Positions 17,921 to 22,712 of a stretch of DNA of 22,712 bases are shown here, one piece after another. The stretch is taken from NCBI GenBank assembly GCA_014885115.2, contig WKLE02004229.1:1-22712 (forward strand). The letters are read 5' to 3'. The translations under genes were made by a program, and so were the position numbers. Within the stretch, counting starts at the first letter, position 1, and each line of letters opens with the position of its first letter. The notes under the pieces were generated by a model, which saw nothing but the letters and a program-made list of their open reading frames with translations, did not search any database and was not told the DNA's origin. This stretch comes from Asterionellopsis glacialis (lineage: Eukaryota > Bacillariophyta > Plagiogrammaphyceae > Rhaphoneidales > Asterionellopsidaceae).

Positions 17921-19382
17921 TCATCGCCGACTCTGGTGATGCAATAAAGCACCCTTTTCTTCGTCATGCGAGTAAGGAATTTCCTCGGCAGATGTGGCAT
18001 CTCCCAGTATCTTGTCACAAATCGGGAGATCTGTATCACTATTTTTCCTTTTGATATCTCCACTTTCAGAAATTTTGTTTTGTTTTTCTCTAATTTTTAT
18101 GAGAGAAGAAATCATTAACCCTCCTAGCACCAGTAGGGAACCCCAAACATAGTACCATGAAAATGCTTTTGGAAACAACATGAAGCTAAGAACAAGCGTC
18201 ATACCCTTCCGCGCTGTTGCGACACAAACTGCTACAACTCCTCCGAATCGCTTCACGACGTTCATGTGGCATGAGATTGCTACGTATGCTACACTTGTGT
18301 AAATGAGCATATACAAAGCCAACTTTTGGTCTCTCATGGCATGTTGAATAATTCCAACCAAATCACCCGAAAGGTAAGTTGTGCATGTCATGGCAATGAG
18401 AGTGAAAAAATTTGTATAAAGTGTAACTTCCAGTCGTGATGACCCCAGATTGAATAATCTTTCTTGTGCATTAGGCAAAAATGCATCCGCACAAACACTG
18501 AGTGTAACCAGAATAATTCCAAGTGGATCAAACGACGGTGCCAGTTTCCAATCCGCCGCAGCAAAGAGGACTAATCCAGCACATACAGCTACTGCACATG
18601 AATACTGAGATGATGAGAACACTTTTTTATTTAGGACAGATGCAACCATCATTGTTGGGATTAGTTTGCACGATCGAAACACAACCTTGGTTGGAAAGTT
18701 AATGTAATCAAGTGCCATGTTCGAAAGTGCAGACGACGACAACAGGCAGAATGTCAAGAGCGGATACGCTGATAGCGGTGCAACTCTGCCGGTTTCTTTA
18801 AACACATACTTCCGTTCGAAGAATGAACAAAATGTTACACTATGAGTGAAAATATGGGGTTGTCGTGTATAATATTTGGGATGCAAAAACATTTGAAGCC
18901 AAAAAAAAGGATTGAGGTGAGCGAACGAAAATCTGGTCATCTAAAAAAATCGCAAAGTAGAATTAGTACTGGAGCTACGATGAAAAGACATAGTCATTAA
19001 TGACTTGAAACATTTTCTCCCTCGTAATGTTGTTGGACGATCGACCTTTTGGACCATGGCGCTGTTCCCACCCAAAGACAATGAACTAATGAACAGCATC
19101 GACTTACCCTACGACCTCCATATAACCAAGCATTACACCGTAATTAAATCCTGGTATCTTCATCATAGCCTCTTGGAGTACATTGTGTGTTCCAAAGAAT
19201 ACAAATACACCGGCGACAAGTACAGCGAATTGAACAGATTTTGGAAGTGATTCAAAACCCTTTTCCTTTTTTTCTAGTTTGAAAACACTATCCGTCTCCG
19301 TTGATTTACCGGTTTCAGCAGAAGTGGTTCTAGGCGCTGCATTGCCGGAGCTTGGAGATGACGAGGAGGATAGTTGACACAT
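17921..19382 (-). CDS. SLC35B-type (UAA family) nucleotide-sulfate/sugar transporter, two exons
   Basis: Exon 1 is 19382-19108 and exon 2 is 18839-17921. The 268-base intron (19107-18840) has donor GTAAGT and acceptor CATAG. The splice is in phase 2 and yields 397 residues with no stop. The start is the first ATG in frame; the longer open frame upstream begins only at GTG. After a Ser/Thr-rich cytosolic head comes SVQFAVLVAGVFVFFG (residues 49-64), the first membrane segment. The diagnostic block YINFPTKVVFRSCKLIP (137-153) matches the conserved region of SLC35B2/B3 PAPS transporters and relatives. CADAFLPNAQERLF corresponds to their CADAVIGNVQEK block. Further hydrophobic segments run to LVLGGLMISSLIKI, followed by a charged cytosolic tail. 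Such proteins exchange nucleotide-activated sulfate or sugars across ER or Golgi membranes. The substrate cannot be fixed from sequence, and PAPS is the best guess. Length is normal for the family. Confidence 0.88.
18840..19107 (-). other. Intron of the SLC35B-type transporter gene
   Basis: The 268-base GT-AG intron has donor GGTAAGTCG and acceptor CTCATAG. Splicing joins MEVVG to VTFCSFFERK in frame. Confidence 0.8.
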
Positions 19383-19787
19383 GTTTTCTGAACGTATTAG
19401 GAATTTGTATGAATTAGAAAAAAGCCTAGGAGTGATCGATGTCGCAATTTCACTCTCTAAAAGCAATTGGATGAAACTATAGAAGATAATATCACAACTT
19501 TGACACTTGCTTGTAGAAATGAATGAACAAAGCTTTAACTTCGTTTTCCGGAATCGTTTAGGCAATGGACAGAGAGTTGCACTGCAGGAAGGTTCTTCTT
19601 TACTATGCGGTTTGAAGATAGATGCTTCTGTTGGTGGTGGTGGAGAGCCCCTCTCTAGACTACCGGTTTGCACAATAGATCCGCTACGTAGAGGAGTCTA
19701 CCCCCAATCTCTTCTCTAGTCCTAGAGTCTTATACTTAATTGAACGGGTCACGACCCCATCCAGCTATGTACTGCTTACTACTACCA

Positions 19788-19920
19788 GCGCAGTACCTAG
19801 GACCTACCTATCCGTACCCAGGTACCTGGTACAGTACCTGGGTAGACCCTACCTGTACCAGGTAGGTCCTACCTGTACCTGTTACCGAACTCACGCTTGT
19901 CTCTTCTACAGGTACCAAAA
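19788..19920. repeat. Cluster of TACCTG/CAGGTA palindromic words (cluster 2)
   Basis: The cluster includes the perfect palindrome CCAGGTACCTGG (19818-19829). It also includes an inverted repeat with 10-bp arms, TACCCAGGTA (19815-19824) and TACCTGGGTA (19835-19844). CTACCTG words are repeated to 19880, and CAGGTACC lies near 19911. It lies about 400 bases upstream of the transporter start codon. Confidence 0.75.
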
Positions 19921-20207
19921 GGTCTTATTCTTACAACGACCGTTGGGTACTTTTTACCGACCTCTCATCCCAGTAGAGACTCGATGTGTAATGAATAATG
20001 AGTTTTTGAATTTAGAGAGAGAGAAAAACTGAGATCTGAGAGGACTGTCTGTCATCTGTTCAGTTGTACGATGACGGCACTTCAAGTCAGTTATAGTCCC
20101 TCCTAGAGAGAGTGTGTGTGTACCTGAGGGTACTGCCCCTGATTTTGATAAAAATTTCAAACCAAACTGCATCTGTACAATGGACACTGGAAGGATTGTT
20201 TGATTTC

Positions 20208-20290
20208 GGTACAGGTACTGGAGGACTTACTTGTTTTGAAATATTCTGTACAGTACCTGTACTTAACAAGGCATGTACAGGTACCGTAAA
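20208..20290. repeat. Cluster of TACCTG/CAGGTA palindromic words (cluster 3)
   Basis: GGTACAGGTAC lies at 20208-20218. An inverted repeat with 10-bp arms follows, GTACCTGTAC (20253-20262) and GTACAGGTAC (20275-20284), around a 12-base spacer. Confidence 0.7.
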
Positions 20291-20419
20291 GATAGTTCAC
20301 TTTATATTATTGAATATAAATACCTTGAATATAACAGGCACAGTCAAGGGCACAGTAGTAGGATGTATCTGAAAGAAGATAGACTCTCTCTCTCTCTAGA
20401 GAGAGGACCTAGTTAGTTC

Positions 20420-20480
20420 GTACCTGGGGTATCTGGTAGTTTTACCCGTACTACACGGTACCTGGTACTAACTTTTTTAC
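20420..20480. repeat. Cluster of TACCTG/GGTACC words (cluster 4)
   Basis: GTACCTGGGG, TATCTGGTA and CGGTACCTGGTAC occur within 60 bases. It is weaker than the other clusters and has no long perfect arms. Confidence 0.5.
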
Positions 20481-21166
20481 TAAAACCTGATTGGGTTATA
20501 CCTCTATAGTATAAATTTTTGTTTTTTGTTCTGTCTCGGGAGTGTTTTTCTTTTTCATTATATTTCATGTTTTGAATATTTTTCAAAAATGCAGTTTCAA
20601 TGACATCTGTATTTAATTTATTCCAAGTAAAAATGTGAGCAACAAAGCTGGGATTCATCAAAGTGGAGGTAGTTGTGAACTTATACTAAACCAATTGTGA
20701 GTTATAACATTATTTCAGTCACGACCAAAAGAAGTATGACCATGTTTGGTTTACGAAACAAAATGGGATTCCACTTGGGTCGGAGCTAAAGAAGTATTCT
20801 CCCTCTTTGCAGTTTTCAGATTCTTTCTCGAGAGTGAGATCCATGTTGAAGACCGTAAGAAAAATTTTCTAGTAATACTGCATAGTTTACTTTGGGCTGG
20901 GCTGACACGGGCTAGCTAGGAGACTATGAATACAATACCTGTAGTCCTAACCCAGTATGAGAAAATATATTATGGGTAACCGTTTTAAAATAAAAATGTT
21001 AAATAGCTTACTTGCCAAAACATATGTTTGTTGAAAGCATCACACCCAAATTCTTTCCTATATAGTTGACATTGCCTGCCCCCCCCCCCGAAAAAACCTA
21101 AAACAGTCTTTTCCAAAGGCAAGGGGCACGTCGAACGTTTTGTTTTGACTGTTTTTCTTGTTAAAA

Positions 21167-22691
21167 TTACACTGGATCATACTGTCCTATGAAACTGGAT
21201 GGTCGTATAGACGAACCATTTTGAGATGATAATGATCCTGCACCTCCACCACCACCACCAAGATGATTGTGCTCTCGTTCTCTCAACAAACGTTGTGTTG
21301 TACTGTAACCCATAACCCTATCATAATCTGGAAAGATGGGATCGACTGGGATGAACCATGTATGATAACCACCAATACCAAATATATCTTCCAAATCCAA
21401 CGGTTCATCATCTGTGACATTTATTGTATTGTTCGCCTTGTGTTTGAGACGATCAATTGTACCAATACCCGTCATAATACCATAGGTAACATTCATCAAC
21501 ATGGACGACGTAAATAAGAGTGCAGAAATACAAATCACAGTCATGGCTCGTACTAATTGAACTAAAACAAGTGTAAACATACAATCCTCTGAATTACAGA
21601 GAAAATAATTCCACATAAAGACTAGTAGAGCAAAGGCACAACCTGTCCATGTATAAAACAAAAATAATATGAAATGCTCTACAAGAATATTAAAAAAGAC
21701 AAAGCAGAACACTTGTTATGTAAGGGTTTGGCTCTTTACCCAAGAAAACAAAAAAGTGCATACATTTCATGAGCGTGTACTTACTCAAATTGGCGGCACC
21801 CACACAATTGTTCATCCATGGACAATGATGGTCCATACTAGATATACATCGATTACAGATACGACAGTGATGTGATTTAGGTGGTTTATATGTTTGACAT
21901 ACGCTACACATATGATGCGGATGTGAATCATCAAATGCAGATTCAATAGGCACAGCTCCCTGTGGTACGGCACCTGGATCTGAAAAACTTGTTTTCGCAT
22001 GACTTGCCAATGCCAAGGCACAAATTGTACAATACACACCCGCCAATACAGGTGGTAAATTATTATGTTGTGCAAGCAATGTAATGGTCAATGCGGAATA
22101 ACCAATTAATATCCAAACCATGAATGCTAAATAGGAGAAACAAAGGAAGGTTACATTATGGAGGGATGGAAGACCAATCCATGAGAAATTAAAAATGTTG
22201 TGAGAAAGAGAGATTCACTTTTTCTCTTATTAAAAACAATTCTTTTATTATCCAACGGCTCGGGCAGGACAGGGACTGCTTAAAGTGCCAGGTAACTCTA
22301 CTCTTCTGTTTGTTGGCGCTCTAATTAATCAGTCAATCACTCTAGAAAACTTACCCATGATTGTTCCAGGTTGGTCACTACGGTTCATCCAAATTCCATC
22401 ATCTTCATGAGTGCCGACTGAACATCTCCAACTTAAATCATTATAATTATCTTGATAATATTGTCCGTTTTCAATAATAACTTGCTGCTGCTTCGGACAA
22501 CACGAACACGCCCCCACGACCCGACTGACAAAGGAACGTCGATCTTGTTTACTATCTTCAAATGTAGCAGCTGCAGGTGGTGACGATGAACCAAATACTC
22601 TTTCATGTTGAGGACCACCACCACCTCCTGTACGACGTACTCTTGGACCACCCGTTAATGATTCAGCTTCTTCATCGCTATACCGTAACAT
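21167..22691 (-). CDS. DHHC-type protein S-acyltransferase (palmitoyltransferase), three exons
   Basis: Exons are 22691-22355, 22126-21785 and 21678-21167. The introns are 228 bases (22354-22127) and 106 bases (21784-21679), both with GTAAGT donors and TAG acceptors. The spliced frame gives 396 residues. The start is the first ATG; the frame stays open to the window edge, so an upstream ATG cannot be excluded. Residues 1-110 are a Gly/Ser-rich cytosolic head with a CSCC cluster (62-65). Two membrane segments follow (about 114-130 and 139-153), then LASHAKTSFSDPGAVPQG. The zinc-binding Cys-rich domain follows (CSVC...HCRICNRC), with the active site D211-H-H-C214 and NNCVGAANLKHF. Two more membrane segments come next, then TGIGTIDRLK at the TTxE position and FGIGGYHTWFIP. 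The tail carries a Gly run. The layout is close to ZDHHC3/7-type enzymes, which transfer palmitate to cysteines of Golgi-associated proteins. The target is unknown. Confidence 0.93.
21679..21784 (-). other. Intron 2 of the DHHC gene
   Basis: The 106-base GT-AG intron has donor AGTAAGTAC and acceptor TTCTTGTAG. Splicing restores the conserved family text NCVGAANLKHF, which confirms both borders. Confidence 0.92.
22127..22354 (-). other. Intron 1 of the DHHC gene
   Basis: The 228-base GT-AG intron has donor GGTAAGTTTTC and acceptor CTATTTAG. Splicing joins IM to FMVWILIG through an Ala codon made from both exons. Confidence 0.85.
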
Positions 22692-22712
22692 TGTCAAGTG
22701 GCAAAGCAGTGA

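Larger units (their letters stand above)
19383..21166. other. Long intergenic region with palindromic word clusters, no gene
   Basis: It contains the transporter promoter side and the 3' flank of the DHHC gene. Apart from the TACCTG/CAGGTA clusters it shows (GA)n/(CT)n runs (near 20018-20030 and 20383-20406, including the palindrome CTCTCTCTAGAGAGAG at 20390-20405) and an 11-base C-run at 21079-21089. A minus-strand frame at 20661-20413 reads fairly protein-like (SFVAHIFTWNKLN) but has no recognised domain and is not called. Confidence 0.5.

Noticed and set aside
19383..19673. Longer N terminus for the transporter starting at 19673
   Set aside because: That start codon is GTG. The first in-frame ATG is at 19382, and the upstream text (Ser/Cys-rich, no membrane or targeting pattern) is not typical of the family.
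20390..20405. Palindrome CTCTCTCTAGAGAGAG as a protein site
   Set aside because: It is a (CT)n run meeting a (GA)n run, explained by simple-sequence DNA.
20413..20661. Minus-strand ORF of 82 residues
   Set aside because: Composition is slightly protein-like, but its last third runs into the palindromic word cluster and no domain is recognised.
22692..22697. DHHC protein starting at 22697
   Set aside because: That codon is TTG; the ATG two codons later is the natural start in a eukaryote.

Overview
The window looks like nuclear DNA of a eukaryotic alga, most likely a diatom. The sequence shows short GT-AG introns, AT-rich intergenic DNA, three intact-looking genes in 22.7 kb, and relics of several transposon classes whose proteins resemble types I know from diatom genomes. 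The diatom assignment is inference from protein style. No rRNA, tRNA or organelle marker is present to confirm it.

Layout. Positions 34-1180 (minus) hold a broken reading frame of unknown family. Positions 1590-7831 (plus) hold one long, decayed tyrosine-recombinase retrotransposon of DIRS type, in the order Gag-like region, reverse transcriptase, RNase H, tyrosine recombinase. It carries stops, frameshifts and lost catalytic residues throughout. A 660-bp 5'-truncated LINE-like element (3337-3996, minus) sits inside its Gag region, flanked by a perfect 17-bp target-site duplication. Positions 8418-9001 hold two diverged copies of one intergenic repeat. Positions 9434-10162 (minus) encode a TPR-like protein. 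Positions 11194-11967 (minus) encode an unknown protein with three CxxC pairs. Positions 12969-15670 (minus) are the relic of a large transposon-type protein of uncharacterised family, interrupted by a 36-bp minisatellite built on TGACGTCA. Positions 16244-16613 (plus) hold a Gag-like fragment of a different retroelement.

The right end is ordinary gene space. A two-exon SLC35B-type nucleotide-sulfate/sugar transporter (17921-19382, minus) and a three-exon DHHC palmitoyltransferase (21167-22691, minus) can both be spliced by eye into uninterrupted frames. They need not act together beyond both belonging to the secretory/endomembrane system.

The most unusual signals outside genes are (a) clusters of TACCTG/CAGGTA short palindromes in four intergenic stretches, with matching micro-indels between the two repeat copies at 8418-9001; (b) the TGACGTCA minisatellite; (c) the uncharacterised transposon protein with DHGxG, GGxLxGxxCRKLM and EDHA...ESFGEQNHQ blocks; and (d) the cleanly datable nested LINE insertion.
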